Source of the DNA: Nostoc parmelioides FACHB-3921
GTDB lineage: Bacteria > Cyanobacteriota > Cyanobacteriia > Cyanobacteriales > Nostocaceae
DNA: 64,000 nucleotides
Direction of reading: 5' to 3'
Assembly (NCBI RefSeq): GCF_014696625.1
Contig: NZ_JACJQL010000008.1
Span: 103,141 to 167,140, forward strand
The notes beneath the pieces are model-generated. The model saw nothing but the letters and a program-made list of their open reading frames with translations, ran no database searches and was not told where the DNA came from. This document shows, one piece after another, positions 51,302 to 61,400 of this stretch. Positions within the stretch are counted from its first letter, which is position 1, and each line of letters begins with the position of its first letter. The position numbers and the translations under genes are program-made.

Positions 51302-52765
51302 ATGAGTAACGAACATGAACAACAAATTCTGACTACCGATGCCGGAATCCCCGTCAGCGATAACCAAAACTCCTTAACTGCGGGAGCGCGCGGCCCTTTA
51401 CTGATGCAGGATTTTTACCTGATTGAGAAAATGGCTCACTTCAATCGGGAGCGGATTCCTGAACGGGTGGTTCATGCTAAAGGTTCAGGGGCTTATGGTA
51501 CCTTTACTGTCACTCAAGATATTACCAAGTATACAAAAGCAAAACTTTTTTCCCAAGTTGGTAAGCAAACTGAAGTTATAGCACGCTTTTCTACCGTGGC
51601 GGGTGAGCGTGGGGCTGCGGATGCGGAGCGAGATGTGCGGGGTTTTGCTGTGAAGTTTTACACAGAAGAAGGCAATTGGGACATGGTGGGTAATAATACC
51701 CCGGTTTTTTTTGTGCGTGACCCTTTAAAATTTAGCGATTTTATTCACACCCAAAAGCGTGACCCCAAAACCAATCTGCGTAACCCCACTTCTATGTGGG
51801 ACTTTTGGTCGTTGTCTCCAGAAAGTTTACATCAGGTGACGATTTTATTTAGCGATCGCGGTTTGCCCATCGGACATCGCCACATGAATGGTTATGGTAG
51901 CCATACCTACAGCTTTATTAACGCCGCTAATGAGCGTTTTTGGGTGAAATTCCATTTCAAAACTCTACAGGGCATTGAGAATTTCACCAACGAAGAAGCT
52001 AGCCAAGTTGTGGGGGAAGACAGAGAAAGCGCCCAGCGTGATTTATTTTATGCGATCGCTCGTGGTGATTATCCCCAGTGGCGTTTCTTGGTGCAGATTA
52101 TGCCAGAAGCAGATGCAGATAAAACTCCCTACAATCCCTTTGACCTGACTAAAGTCTGGCCGCACAGGGATTATCCTTTGATTGAGGTGGGGATTTTGGA
52201 ACTGAATCGCAATCCTGAAAACTACTTTGCTGAGTTAGAACAGTCTGCCTTTGCTCCCTCGAATGTAGTGCCAGGAATTTCCTTCAGTCCCGATAAAATG
52301 CTGCAAGCGCGGATTTTGTCTTATACTGATGCTCACCGTTATCGGTTGGGTGTGAATTATGAAAGTCTGCCAGTGAATTGCCCCCACGCCACCAAAGCAC
52401 ATACCTATCATCGGGATGGTTTAATGCGCCACGATGATAACGGCAAAGGTGCTGTGAACTATGAACCAAACAGCTTTGGCGGCCCCGTTGCCGATCCCAT
52501 CCACAAAGAACCAGCATGGAAGATTTCTGGTGATGGCGATCGCTATGACCATCGTGATGGTAACGAAGATTACAGCCAAGCCGGCGATTTGTTCCGCTTA
52601 CTGCCAAAAGACGGACAGCAGCGATTGTGCCGCAATATTGCTATGGCAATGCAAGGTGTACCCCAATCCATTATCGAAAGGCAATTGGCTCACTTTACTA
52701 AAGCTGATCCAGCTTATGGTGAAGGTGTGGCTAAAGCACTAGGTATTTCTGTAACAGGGGAATGA
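51302..52765 (+). CDS. Monofunctional heme catalase
   Basis: This 487-residue enzyme decomposes hydrogen peroxide. Motifs are [14 protein letters not shown] (catalytic His), [13 protein letters not shown] (catalytic Asn region), [33 protein letters not shown] split over ~95-130 and the proximal heme ligand in [17 protein letters not shown] (Tyr). The length fits small-subunit, clade 3 type catalases. Many Nostocaceae carry only Mn catalases, so a heme catalase is noteworthy. Transcription probably continues to the OYE gene 74 bp downstream. Confidence 0.95.
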   Translation: MSNEHEQQILTTDAGIPVSDNQNSLTAGARGPLLMQDFYLIEKMAHFNRERIPERVVHAKGSGAYGTFTVTQDITKYTKAKLFSQVGKQTEVIARFSTVAGERGAADAERDVRGFAVKFYTEEGNWDMVGNNTPVFFVRDPLKFSDFIHTQKRDPKTNLRNPTSMWDFWSLSPESLHQVTILFSDRGLPIGHRHMNGYGSHTYSFINAANERFWVKFHFKTLQGIENFTNEEASQVVGEDRESAQRDLFYAIARGDYPQWRFLVQIMPEADADKTPYNPFDLTKVWPHRDYPLIEVGILELNRNPENYFAELEQSAFAPSNVVPGISFSPDKMLQARILSYTDAHRYRLGVNYESLPVNCPHATKAHTYHRDGLMRHDDNGKGAVNYEPNSFGGPVADPIHKEPAWKISGDGDRYDHRDGNEDYSQAGDLFRLLPKDGQQRLCRNIAMAMQGVPQSIIERQLAHFTKADPAYGEGVAKALGISVTGE

Positions 52766-52839
52766 TAAGCTAATGCGCGCTAAAAAAGCATAACTAATAA
52801 GGGCTGTTGAGTGTTGACTGTTAACTTCAAATTTTTTCT

Positions 52840-53946
52840 ATGAGTGAACTAACTAACGCAGATTTATTTTCTCCAGTTCAACTTGGCCCCTACACGTTAG
52901 CAAATCGAATTGTCATGGCACCCATGACTCGTAATCGCTCTAGTGAGGGAAATGTTCCTACACAACTCAATGCCACATACTACGCTCAACGTGCCACGGC
53001 TGGACTAATTGTCACGGAAGGTTCGCAAGTATCACCCCAGGGTTTTGGTTATCCAGGAACACCAGGAATTCATACCTCAGAACAAATTGCAGGGTGGCGA
53101 TTGGTGACAGATGCAGTACATAGTGCAGGTGGACGGATCTTTTTGCAACTATGGCATACAGGACGGATTTCTCACCCTTCCTTACAACTAGATGGAGGAT
53201 TACCCGTAGCGCCTTCGGCGATCGCTCCTGCTGGTAATGTCTCAACTTACACTGGTTCTCAACCGTTTGTTACCCCTCGCGCTTTGGAAACAGAAGAAAT
53301 TCCCGGTGTGGTTGAGCAATTTCGTCAGGGGGCTAAAAATGCCCTGGAAGCCGGATTTGACGGTGTGGAAATCCACGGAGCCTTCGGATATCTCATCGAT
53401 CAGTTCCTCCAAGATGGGGCTAATCAACGCACTGATGATTATGGTGGTTCCATAGAAAATCGGGCGCGATTTCTGTTGGAAGTGACGGAGGCTGTTTGTA
53501 GTGTGTGGGGAGCAAATCGGGTAGGTATTAAGCTTTCACCAAGCAACACATTCAACGATATCCATGATACTGATCCCAAAGCTCTATTTAGCTATGCGAT
53601 CACTGCACTTAACTCTTTTGATTTGGGATATCTTCACCTGATGGAAGCTTCAGCCGCAGATATCAGACATGGTGGTAAAGCAATTCCTGTTGCTGATTTT
53701 CGTCCTTTTTATTCAGGAACCCTGATTGCTAACGGTGGATACAACCGAGAAAAAGGAGATGCAGCGATCGCCAAGGGTGATGCTGACTTAGTTTCCTTTG
53801 GTGTGTTGTTCCTGGCGAATCCAGATTTACCAGAACGTCTGCGGTTAAATACGGCACTCAATCAAGCCGACCGTAGCACCTTCTATGGTGGTGATGAGAA
53901 AGGTTATACCGACTACCCATTCCTGCACTCAACAACTATCGTTTGA
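52840..53946 (+). CDS. Old-yellow-enzyme-like NADPH:flavin alkene reductase with altered active-site motif
   Basis: This 368-residue FMN-binding (beta/alpha)8 oxidoreductase of the NemA/OYE family starts with LFSPVQLGPYTLANRIVMAPMTRNRSS. It has QLWHTGRISHPSLQ and the C-terminal FGVLFLANPDLPERLRLN. The substrate-binding H-x-x-(N/H) motif, normally HGANGYL or HGAHGYL, reads HGAFGYLIDQFLQDGANQRTDDYGG, so the second residue is Phe. The first His is intact. This may change how the substrate carbonyl or nitro group is held. It follows the catalase gene and overlaps the beginning of an AraC-like frame downstream. Confidence 0.9.
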   Translation: MSELTNADLFSPVQLGPYTLANRIVMAPMTRNRSSEGNVPTQLNATYYAQRATAGLIVTEGSQVSPQGFGYPGTPGIHTSEQIAGWRLVTDAVHSAGGRIFLQLWHTGRISHPSLQLDGGLPVAPSAIAPAGNVSTYTGSQPFVTPRALETEEIPGVVEQFRQGAKNALEAGFDGVEIHGAFGYLIDQFLQDGANQRTDDYGGSIENRARFLLEVTEAVCSVWGANRVGIKLSPSNTFNDIHDTDPKALFSYAITALNSFDLGYLHLMEASAADIRHGGKAIPVADFRPFYSGTLIANGGYNREKGDAAIAKGDADLVSFGVLFLANPDLPERLRLNTALNQADRSTFYGGDEKGYTDYPFLHSTTIV

Positions 53947-53950
53947 TTTT

Positions 53951-54289
53951 GTGTCTACTCACAGACTCCAGCAGGTACTAAGTTACATCCACAGCCATTT
54001 AGACCAACCAATCCAGTTGGCTGAACTGGCAGAAATTTACGGACTCAGCCCATATTATTTTTGCCGATTGTTTAAGCAGTTGATGGGTGTTGCGCCCTAT
54101 CAATATGTACTTCAGCAACGGATGGAAAAAGCAAAGCAATTACTCCAACAAGGACAATATGCGATCGCTGACATCGCTCTCATGGTCGGCTGTGCAGATC
54201 AAAGCCATTTGACAAAACACTTCAAGAAGTATACGGGCGTTACACCTAAATACTTTGCTGAAAATAGCGGCATGACCAAGATTGCCTAA
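53951..54289 (+). CDS. Truncated AraC-family regulator (DNA-binding domain only)
   Basis: This is a 112-residue product if GTG 53951 is the start. It comprises only the two HTH motifs of the AraC/XylS family (LAELAEIYGLSPYYFCRLFKQLMGVAPYQYVLQQRMEKAKQLL and IADIALMVGCADQSHLTKHFKKYTGVTPKYF). Full-length relatives are ~250-300 residues with an N-terminal ligand domain, which is missing. The frame is open upstream into the end of the OYE gene (to 53885) without obvious homology. It may be a decayed or minimal regulator. It starts 4 bp after the OYE stop, and the reductase gene begins 24 bp downstream, so it could be part of an operon. Confidence 0.7.
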   Translation: MSTHRLQQVLSYIHSHLDQPIQLAELAEIYGLSPYYFCRLFKQLMGVAPYQYVLQQRMEKAKQLLQQGQYAIADIALMVGCADQSHLTKHFKKYTGVTPKYFAENSGMTKIA

Positions 54290-54313
54290 ATCATCCAAAT
54301 AGGGTAGTAAATC

Positions 54314-54961
54314 ATGAAAATTGGCGTAATTGGCTCAGGAAATATGGGTGGCGGCTTGGGGAAAATTTGGGCGCAAGCCGGACATCAAGTTATTTTCTCC
54401 TACTCCAGAGATGAAGAGAAACTACATCAATTAGCTATTTCGGCAGGTGAAAACGCCAAGGTGGGAACACCTGAAGAAGCCGTTGCTCAAAGTGATGTTG
54501 TGATGTTGGCTGTCTGGGTGCCTTTTTTAGAAGAAGCCCTCCACTCTGTAAGTTCCCTTGATGGCAAAATTATCGTTACTTGTGTGAGTGGCTTACAACC
54601 AGACTTTACAGGCAAAACAATTGGTATCGCCACTGAATTAAAAACATCTGTTGCCGAGATAATTCAGCAGTTTGCACCAAAAGCCAAAGTTGTGGAAGCC
54701 TTTAATATTACCTTTGCAGAGGTGATTGCTGCTGACTCTAGACAATTTGGAAGCGATCGCCCCAGTATTTTCTATTGTGGTGATGATATCGCAGCTAAGA
54801 CTATTGTGGCTGATTTGATTACGGAATGCGGTTATGAGGCGGTGGATGCAGGAGATTTGCTCGTAGCCCGTTCTTTAGAAACTTTAGCAACGGCTTGGGT
54901 ACAGTTCGCTGTGAGTAGTAAGTTGTTTCCGAATCTGGGGCTGAAGGCTTTGCGACGGTAA
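54314..54961 (+). CDS. NADPH-dependent F420-reductase-like dinucleotide-binding protein
   Basis: This 215-residue protein has an N-terminal Rossmann fold (KIGVIGSGNMGGGLGKIWAQAGHQVIFSYSRD), typical of the F420:NADPH oxidoreductase / prephenate-reductase-like group. MLAVWVPFLEEALHSV, the FNITFAEVIAADS block and C-terminal LLVARSLETLATAWVQFAV match this group. Cyanobacteria lack classical F420 metabolism in most species, so the real substrate is probably another NADPH-linked one. It is separated from the AraC-like gene by 24 bp. Confidence 0.8.
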   Translation: MKIGVIGSGNMGGGLGKIWAQAGHQVIFSYSRDEEKLHQLAISAGENAKVGTPEEAVAQSDVVMLAVWVPFLEEALHSVSSLDGKIIVTCVSGLQPDFTGKTIGIATELKTSVAEIIQQFAPKAKVVEAFNITFAEVIAADSRQFGSDRPSIFYCGDDIAAKTIVADLITECGYEAVDAGDLLVARSLETLATAWVQFAVSSKLFPNLGLKALRR

Positions 54962-54963
54962 AT

Positions 54964-54996
54964 ATAGCCGTCGCCAGTAGTGTTAGGACATCAATA
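54964..54996 (+). repeat. Dispersed element, copy 6 (partial, degenerate)
   Basis: ATAGCCGTCGCCAGTAGTGT and TTAGGACATCAATAA match the 5' part of the dispersed element with several changes. It starts 2 bp after the stop of the preceding gene and has lost the distal half. Confidence 0.6.
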
Positions 54997-55052
54997 AATG
55001 ATACAAATTAGACACAAAAAGACTTTTCACCCAATCCCCAATCCCCAGCCTC

Positions 55053-56735
55053 ATGTGGAAAAAACCTGTCGGCTATTTCTTAGGCATAATCTCCAGTCTT
55101 GCCATTACTACTCCTGTTTTAGCAGCAGACCGCATTGAATTTAATTACCCCCCTTTTGGCGACTTTGATATTGCCACAGCAGATTTAGAAGTCTTTGTGA
55201 ATGAAGGCAAAATTACCAAGGATTTTGCTTTTTATGCCAATCGCGCCAAACCAGAACAATTAGGACAGATCCGAGATTTTCTCAGAACTAAATTCCCAGT
55301 TTCACCGACGCTTGTATCACAATTCACCTATTCCCCCATCGGTGAAAAAATGCTGCAACGTTTTGGGGAATTAATCCAAACTCAAAATAGACAAAATGGT
55401 TTTCATGCTTTGCGTTCTGCCCTCATCTTATCTGCTGCTAGTCCTGAAGGATTTTCTTTAATTAATATATTGAGAAAGTATTCCAGCCCCAGTATCCGCC
55501 TCAACTTTTCTGAGACTGTACAAACAATGGGGCAATTATCAGAACTACTGCAAAAAAGAGATATAGTTATTGCCAAAATCCAACAAATAGCCACTCAAGA
55601 AGCTACCAATTTACCGCCCATAGACTTTAACCAAAAAGTAGATATTCGTAAATCTGGGGAATTTAATAGCACAAAAATCACCTTAAACTTACACGATCGC
55701 TCTCGTGATGGACAGTCAAAAACTGTTCTAGAACGAAAATATGATGTTGATGTTTACTTACCCCAACCAAAATCAGCGACGACATCAGCACCTTATCCAG
55801 TCATCGTCATTTCCCACGGTTTGGCTGACAATCGTCATAGTTTTACATATATCGCTCAACATTTAGCGTCCCACGGCTTTGTCGTTGCTGCCCTTGACCA
55901 TCCTGTGGCTAATTCCAAGCAATTACAAGAATTTTTAGCCGGAATTGCCAGTCCTCCCCAACCCACAGAATTAATTGACCGTCCTTTAGATATCAAATAT
56001 CTTTTAGATGAACTGCAACGACTGAACGAAACCGACTCTAGATTTAAAAATCAATTAAATCTGCAACAAGTTGGTGTAATTGGACATTCACTTGGTGGTT
56101 ACACAGCTTTAGCATTAGCTGGTGCCAACTTTGATTTTGGTAAAATTCGCCAAGAATGTAATCCTAATCGCTCCCTCAATCTTTCCACTTTTCTCCAATG
56201 TCGAGCCATTGACCTCAAAGCCGACAACTACACGATCAAAGACGATCGCATCAAAGCGATTATGGTGATGAATCCTTTAAGTAGTGTAGTGTTTGGAGAC
56301 ACAGGCATCAGTACAATCCCCATGCCTGTGATGATGGTAGCGGGAAGCCAAGATATCTTTACCCCCGCAGTTCCCGAACAAATTCGACCTTTCATCAACT
56401 TACCCAGCAAAGATAAATATTTGGCTGTCATCGAAAATGGTACTCACTTCTCCGTACAATCAGACCTACAAAATAGTGAAACAGTGATTCCTGTACCCCA
56501 AGGATTGCTAGGGCCTGATAGAAAAAATGCTCATACTTATATCAATGCCTTGGGAGTTGCTTTTTTCCAAACCCATCTGCGGGATTACCAAGAATACAAG
56601 TCTTATCTAACCGCTTCTTATGCTCAATTTATCAGTCAAGCACCTTTGAATTTAAGTTTAACTAACTCTAATAGCCAAGAAGCAATATCCCAACTTTTAA
56701 ATCAGGTTTACCCATCCCCATTAGTAAGGAAATAA
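55053..56735 (+). CDS. DUF1400 alpha/beta hydrolase (secreted)
   Basis: This 560-residue protein has a signal peptide (MWKKPVGYFLGIISSLAITTPVLAAD), a DUF1400 N-terminal domain (about 27-150; IEFNYPPFGDFDIATADLEVFVNEGKI), and an alpha/beta hydrolase domain with nucleophile Ser346 in GVIGHSLGGYTAL, oxyanion region ISHGLADNRHSFTYIAQHLASHGF, and acid and His in AGSQDIF and ENGTHFSV. The combination is typical of cyanobacterial DUF1400 hydrolases; the substrate is unknown, probably an ester or lipid in the periplasm. Confidence 0.88.
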   Translation: MWKKPVGYFLGIISSLAITTPVLAADRIEFNYPPFGDFDIATADLEVFVNEGKITKDFAFYANRAKPEQLGQIRDFLRTKFPVSPTLVSQFTYSPIGEKMLQRFGELIQTQNRQNGFHALRSALILSAASPEGFSLINILRKYSSPSIRLNFSETVQTMGQLSELLQKRDIVIAKIQQIATQEATNLPPIDFNQKVDIRKSGEFNSTKITLNLHDRSRDGQSKTVLERKYDVDVYLPQPKSATTSAPYPVIVISHGLADNRHSFTYIAQHLASHGFVVAALDHPVANSKQLQEFLAGIASPPQPTELIDRPLDIKYLLDELQRLNETDSRFKNQLNLQQVGVIGHSLGGYTALALAGANFDFGKIRQECNPNRSLNLSTFLQCRAIDLKADNYTIKDDRIKAIMVMNPLSSVVFGDTGISTIPMPVMMVAGSQDIFTPAVPEQIRPFINLPSKDKYLAVIENGTHFSVQSDLQNSETVIPVPQGLLGPDRKNAHTYINALGVAFFQTHLRDYQEYKSYLTASYAQFISQAPLNLSLTNSNSQEAISQLLNQVYPSPLVRK

Positions 56736-56744
56736 AACACGTTT

Positions 56745-57053
56745 ATGGTTACTTTTGTCAACTTTTTCACTGTCAAACCTGGACGACAAGAAGATGCTTT
56801 TCAACGCGTTCATCAGATTTATACCGAGGTGGTGCAGTTTCAACCAGGGTTTTTAGATGCTCAGTTGCTCAAGAGTGATGATGGTGAAAAAGTTACAGCC
56901 GTTGCTCACTGGGAATCAGCCGCGCAGCTTGTAGCGTTGAGACAGCATCCGCGATTTCAAGAGCTTCACAATGAGGGATTTTATGAAGCGATCGCTAAGG
57001 TAGAACCTCATGTTTACAGCAGCGTGGTGGAAGTGTTTGCAGCGAAGAATTAG
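56745..57053 (+). CDS. Antibiotic biosynthesis monooxygenase (ABM)-domain protein
   Basis: This 102-residue protein has the ABM dimeric ferredoxin-like fold pattern: TVKPGRQEDAFQRVHQIYTEVVQFQPGFLDAQLLKSDDGEKVTAVAHWES split over residues 9-58. Such small proteins act as monooxygenases or as quinone/heme-degrading stress proteins; the function is unknown. The start is 9 bp after the hydrolase stop, so the two are probably cotranscribed. Confidence 0.82.
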   Translation: MVTFVNFFTVKPGRQEDAFQRVHQIYTEVVQFQPGFLDAQLLKSDDGEKVTAVAHWESAAQLVALRQHPRFQELHNEGFYEAIAKVEPHVYSSVVEVFAAKN

Positions 57054-57216
57054 GTGAAGAGGAGGCTCAAGGGGTTAGGTTTTTAAGATTTTGGTGTTAG
57101 CAATGATATTTTTCAAACATCCTCCAATATCACAGCCAAATACTTTTTAAACATTCTCTTAAAGAGCTTAGAGCGATCACCCTTAAAAAAACAACAAGGG
57201 CGATCGCTTTAAATTT

Positions 57217-57744
57217 TTAATCCAGCAAAGCAGACGGTAAAATCAGAAAATCATCACCACTCAGAGTAGGCGCGCCGGAGAGAGTCGCAAAATGAGCGCC
57301 AGAACCCAAACCCGCAGCGCTGCCATTTTCGTTATAGAACAAGCGACCACTACCCAAACTGTAAACAATTAACTCATTGCTAGTTGCAACTAAGGTATCG
57401 TTATTTACACTAGCAGAAAAGTTATCAAAAATCGCATTATTAAGGGCAGTGAAACTTGTCCCATCTAACATAATAGTATCGACTTCCGCCGCAAAATCTG
57501 CAATGGTATCGATGCCAAAATCAACACTATTAAAGGGGTTATCAGTACCAAAACCAAATGTATCAGCACCAGCACCACCAAATAAGCGATCGTTACCAGC
57601 GCCACCAACTAACAAATCATTGCCAGCATCGCCATTGAGGGTATCATTGCCGTTACCACCAAGCAAGACATCATTGCCAGCATTACCTGTCAGATTGTCA
57701 TTGCCATCTTCACCAGACAGAATGTTGTTAGCATTATTACCTTG
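57217..57744 (-). pseudogene. 3' remnant of a hemolysin-type calcium-binding (RTX) protein
   Basis: The minus-strand frame ends with [35 protein letters not shown] and a C-terminal domain ([14 protein letters not shown] ... [21 protein letters not shown]). These are RTX nonapeptide repeats (GGxGxDxLx) and the beta-rich end found in secreted Ca-binding proteins. The open frame extends upstream to a TAA at 57745-57747, which belongs to the first unit of a 63-bp tandem repeat. No start codon or signal precedes it within that frame except internal TTG/ATG codons. The N-terminal part is missing, apparently replaced by the repeat array. A minimal start at TTG 57666 is possible but unlikely. Confidence 0.75.
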
Positions 57745-57747
57745 TTA

Positions 57748-58090
57748 CGCGCGGTTTGCAAGAGTTTCTGCCTTTTGTGTAGTAGTTTCCGTTTTAACGT
57801 TTCCGTATTCCGCGCAGTCTGCAACAGCTTTTGTCTTTTTTGTAATAGCTTCCGCCTTGACGTTTCCGTATTCCGCGCAGTCTGCAACAGCTTTTGTCTT
57901 CTTTGTAATAGTTTCCGCCTTGACGTTTCCGTATTCCGCGCAGTCTGCAACAGCTTTTGCCTTCTTTGTAATAGCTTCCGCCTTGACGTTTCCGTGTTAC
58001 GCGCAGTCTGCAACAGCTTTTGTCTTCTTTGTAATAGCTTCCGCCTTGACGTTTCCGTGTTACGCGCAGTCTGCAACAGCTTCAGCCTTG
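57748..58090. repeat. 63-bp tandem repeat (minisatellite), about 5.4 units
   Basis: The units start at 57748, 57811, 57874, 57937, 58000 and 58063, a constant 63-bp period. The shared core is CGCGCAGTCTGCAACAGCTT and CCGCCTTGACGTTTCCGTRT; the first unit is divergent, and the last two are the most alike. As 63 = 9 x 7 and a multiple of 3, all frames stay open and read 21-residue repeats (e.g. TARNTETSRRKLLQ..), but the only start codon is a TTG in the array. The array is probably non-coding. Confidence 0.9.
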
Positions 58091-58317
58091 AAGTTTGCTC
58101 AACTCCTACGCAAAATATACATAAGACTTATACTTGATTTTTAAATAAAACTCAGTACACATTTATTACTTTCTTCCCAATCCCCAATTCCCAGTCTCCA
58201 ATCCCCAATCCCTTACCTTTACTCTCAAGTAACTCGCGTGTTTAAGGGGTGGCTTTATCCATCTGGGAGGAGACGCGATTAATCGCGTCTGTACAAAAAT
58301 TAATCTTTGGTTCGCCA

Positions 58318-58466
58318 GTTATCGTAAATAAAAGGGTTTAAGACCCCTGCGTCTATACGTAGTATCATTTTCAGTCGGGGTTTAAATCCCCGACTGAAAA
58401 TGTCTTTAATTTTGAATTTTGTAGCTTTAGCTTCCCGTAGGGTATTTTGAATTTTGAATTGTTAAG
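58318..58466. repeat. Dispersed ~145 bp intergenic element, copy B
   Basis: The counterpart of 8812-8957, with the same block order: ATCGTAAAT, AAAGGGTTTAAGACC, ACGTAGTATCA, GTCGGGG..CCCCGACT, TGTCTTTAATTTTGAATTTTG and CCCGTAGGGTATTTTG. It ends 6 bp from the stop codon of the DUF2157 gene. A short hairpin AGTCGGGG ... CCCCGACT is inside. The 58145-58317 part shows no gene. Confidence 0.7.
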
Positions 58467-58472
58467 AATTGA

Positions 58473-61400
58473 TTACTCCCATTCGTCAAATTGATTGGTG
58501 GTGTTGCGAAGTATGGAATTTAGTTGAGCGCGGCGGGTTTCAAAGTTGGCGGCGATAGAAATTAGGGCAATACCAACAAATAAGCCGACAACCCATTTTA
58601 AGAAGGGGTAACGTAAGCTAAAAATTACTAACTGGTAAACGCTGGTGATGAGAAAAGTTGCTGTACCAACATAGAGAAAGGCTCTGATTCTTAAAGCTAA
58701 TCCAGTGAAAATGGCAATTAAGGCGAAACTCCCAGGTATAAGGGGTGCATTTTGGTGAAATAGGATTGCCCATCCACAGATTACGCCACTACCTAATATT
58801 CGGAGGCTGTGACGAGTTAGTTTAGATTCTGGCTGGAGCAGTTCTGGATCAACTTGGGCAATATACAACAGCGATAAACCAATAACTGTGACATACCATA
58901 AGTTATCGGTGAGGCGTAACTGATACAACCAGGAAAATAGCGCCCAATCTACCAAGGTCACGCTTATATAAGTAAAACGGATGTTTTCCGCTACTTTGGC
59001 TAAAAAGATGTAAAAGCCTGCGGCTATGATTAATGTAATCGGGTGGACGTAGAGTCTGGTTTCTCCTAAAATTACCAGTGGCACAATATAGGCGGCTTGT
59101 CGCCAAGGTTTTTGTGACCATCCCCAACTTTGCCACGGTAGGATATATAAGAAATAAGCAAATACGCAGGCGATCGCACCATTCCAAGGCACTAAAACCC
59201 CCGTGATCAATTGCCCCACGGCAGTTTCCCGCCAATATACTCTCATCCCAGCTACTAATACAAAGCCAAGGTACACCCATAAGTCTGCGGTGGTGATGCG
59301 ATCAAAAACACGGGAAACGGGTTCATCTGGTTTGGTTCTACCTTGTAGGATGGCGTAGGTAATTAAAAATACTCCCGTTCCCAATCCCACAAGGCGATTA
59401 ACTTGGATGGGTAGAGTAATTGCTGTCATGAGTAAAGCACTACTCCAAGCCCAGTGTAGATGAGCAATGAGTTTCAGTTCTTGGGTGCTGAGAAGTAAGT
59501 AATTTCTTAGCCAAGGGGTGAGGATGCGGTAGGCAGACATAATAGTTGTACCCAAAGCAGCCATCGCAATTAAGCCGTCACCTAAACCACCACCGGAGGC
59601 TTGTGACATTTGATAAAACAACATCTCATAAGCTGAGACGGATACACCAATAATCCCTAAATAAAGTAGGGGTTTGAAGTCTTGGCTACGTCGCCCTACA
59701 CCAATGAAAATTAAGGCTACACCCAAGGAACACAACCCAGACCAATCGGTAAAGGTGTTAAACCGCAGCAGTACACTAAATAAACCATAAACTACAGGTA
59801 GGATGTGGAAACTATTTGGTAGCTTGGTTAATTGGTAACGTCGTCGCCACCACTCGCCTAACAATTGGGTGAATAAACCCAAGGCGATATTGGCAATGGC
59901 TACGTGAATAATTGAACGTCCGGTAAATCCCAAAACCTCAGCAATTAATAACTCCACACACCAACCAATTCCATAAAACACCCAGTCTGTAGGTTGTCGC
60001 CAATAACGATAAGTAATTGCCCCTAAGGTGATGGCTGTAGCAATTAAGTATAAAATCCCAGGAGCTTCAAATCCTTGATAAACAACTAGGGAATGACGGG
60101 TGAGATTTAATAGTTCAAAGCCACATAAGGCGATCGCCCATTTATCTGCTGCATCTGCATAGATACTGGCTAATTCTTGGTTACGGCGTAGTAATACTGT
60201 GCGTCCTAACCATAAACTTAAGGTAGCGATCGCACCTGCAACACACCATCCTGCAAATGTAAAACGCGGTAACACTTCCCACAACAAAGCCCCAATGAAG
60301 CTTAAACCAAAACCAATGGTAACCCCTGCAACTTGTGGACTAGGTAGGTAGCGGCTATTGGCATACATTACCCCTGTACTCACTGCCAAACTAATCAATC
60401 TAGTTCCGGGTAAGGGTAAGGTTAATAACTGTGCCATCCCTACCGTGAGGATGCTTAAAAGACTGTTGGTGGTACGGTAATGGTCTGTTGTGCGACTGGC
60501 TAAAGCTGTCAGGGCTATGGGTGTAACTAACCAAATCACATTCCAATGGCCTTGGCTGTCAACGCCACCCGCCCAGATAGGCTGTGCATTATTCCACAAT
60601 AACCAAAAACTAACAACAGCTAGTCCTAAACCGATATACCAGCCACTACGTTGCCATATTCCAGTACCCAAACTATACACCCACTCTGCCAACATCAACA
60701 GGAGGAAGATACTAGCCCAAATATGTAAATCTAGGGCGGGTAAGAGTTTATTTATAATTGAACAAAGTGTTAACAATCCACCAACGTGAGTCAGATATAC
60801 CAAAGGAACAGGTACAGGAGAACGACGTTTGCTGATGACTGCTAAGGTGGTGGTGGACAACAACAAGTTGAGCGATCGCAAGGTAGGATTAACTGTGGCG
60901 ATCGTTGTTAAGCAAGTACCCAGTAGCAGTGTTAAAAATTCGCCAAACTGTGCAACTTCACGCTTGCGGTAATAGTGCAGGGTTTCTGTCAGCACCACCA
61001 TGAAAACTATGTAAGGAAATAAAGCAATACTGATTAACGCCCAAGGTTCATTTTGGGCTTGGGTGAGTTGGGTTCCAACGGCGATCGCTAATTGCTTGAA
61101 TCCAGAGGGAACTAATCGCCAACCTAACCAAATCACCTGTAACCCGACGACAAAGATCAAGGCTAAATCACCTTGCCAGCTGTATCTATATAGGCGCACT
61201 CCTCCCACCCACAAAATCAAGCCACTAACGGCGATCGCTTGGGCTGGCTGTTCTATTACTGCTACTAGCCAACCAATCAAGAGGAGAATACCGCCGAGTT
61301 TTTCCCAAGGAAGTGGGGATATGGGGGATGTTTGTTTTTGTCTTCCTTGCTGTGCTAGCCAAGTTGTTAACCAACCACAAATACCAATGGCTAAACCTAA

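Noticed and set aside
57690..58076. 128-codon minus-strand ORF of 21-residue repeats, and plus-strand ORFs over the same array
   Set aside because: A 63-bp period keeps all frames open. The only minus-strand start is a TTG inside the array and the frame crosses into RTX sequence in a different frame.
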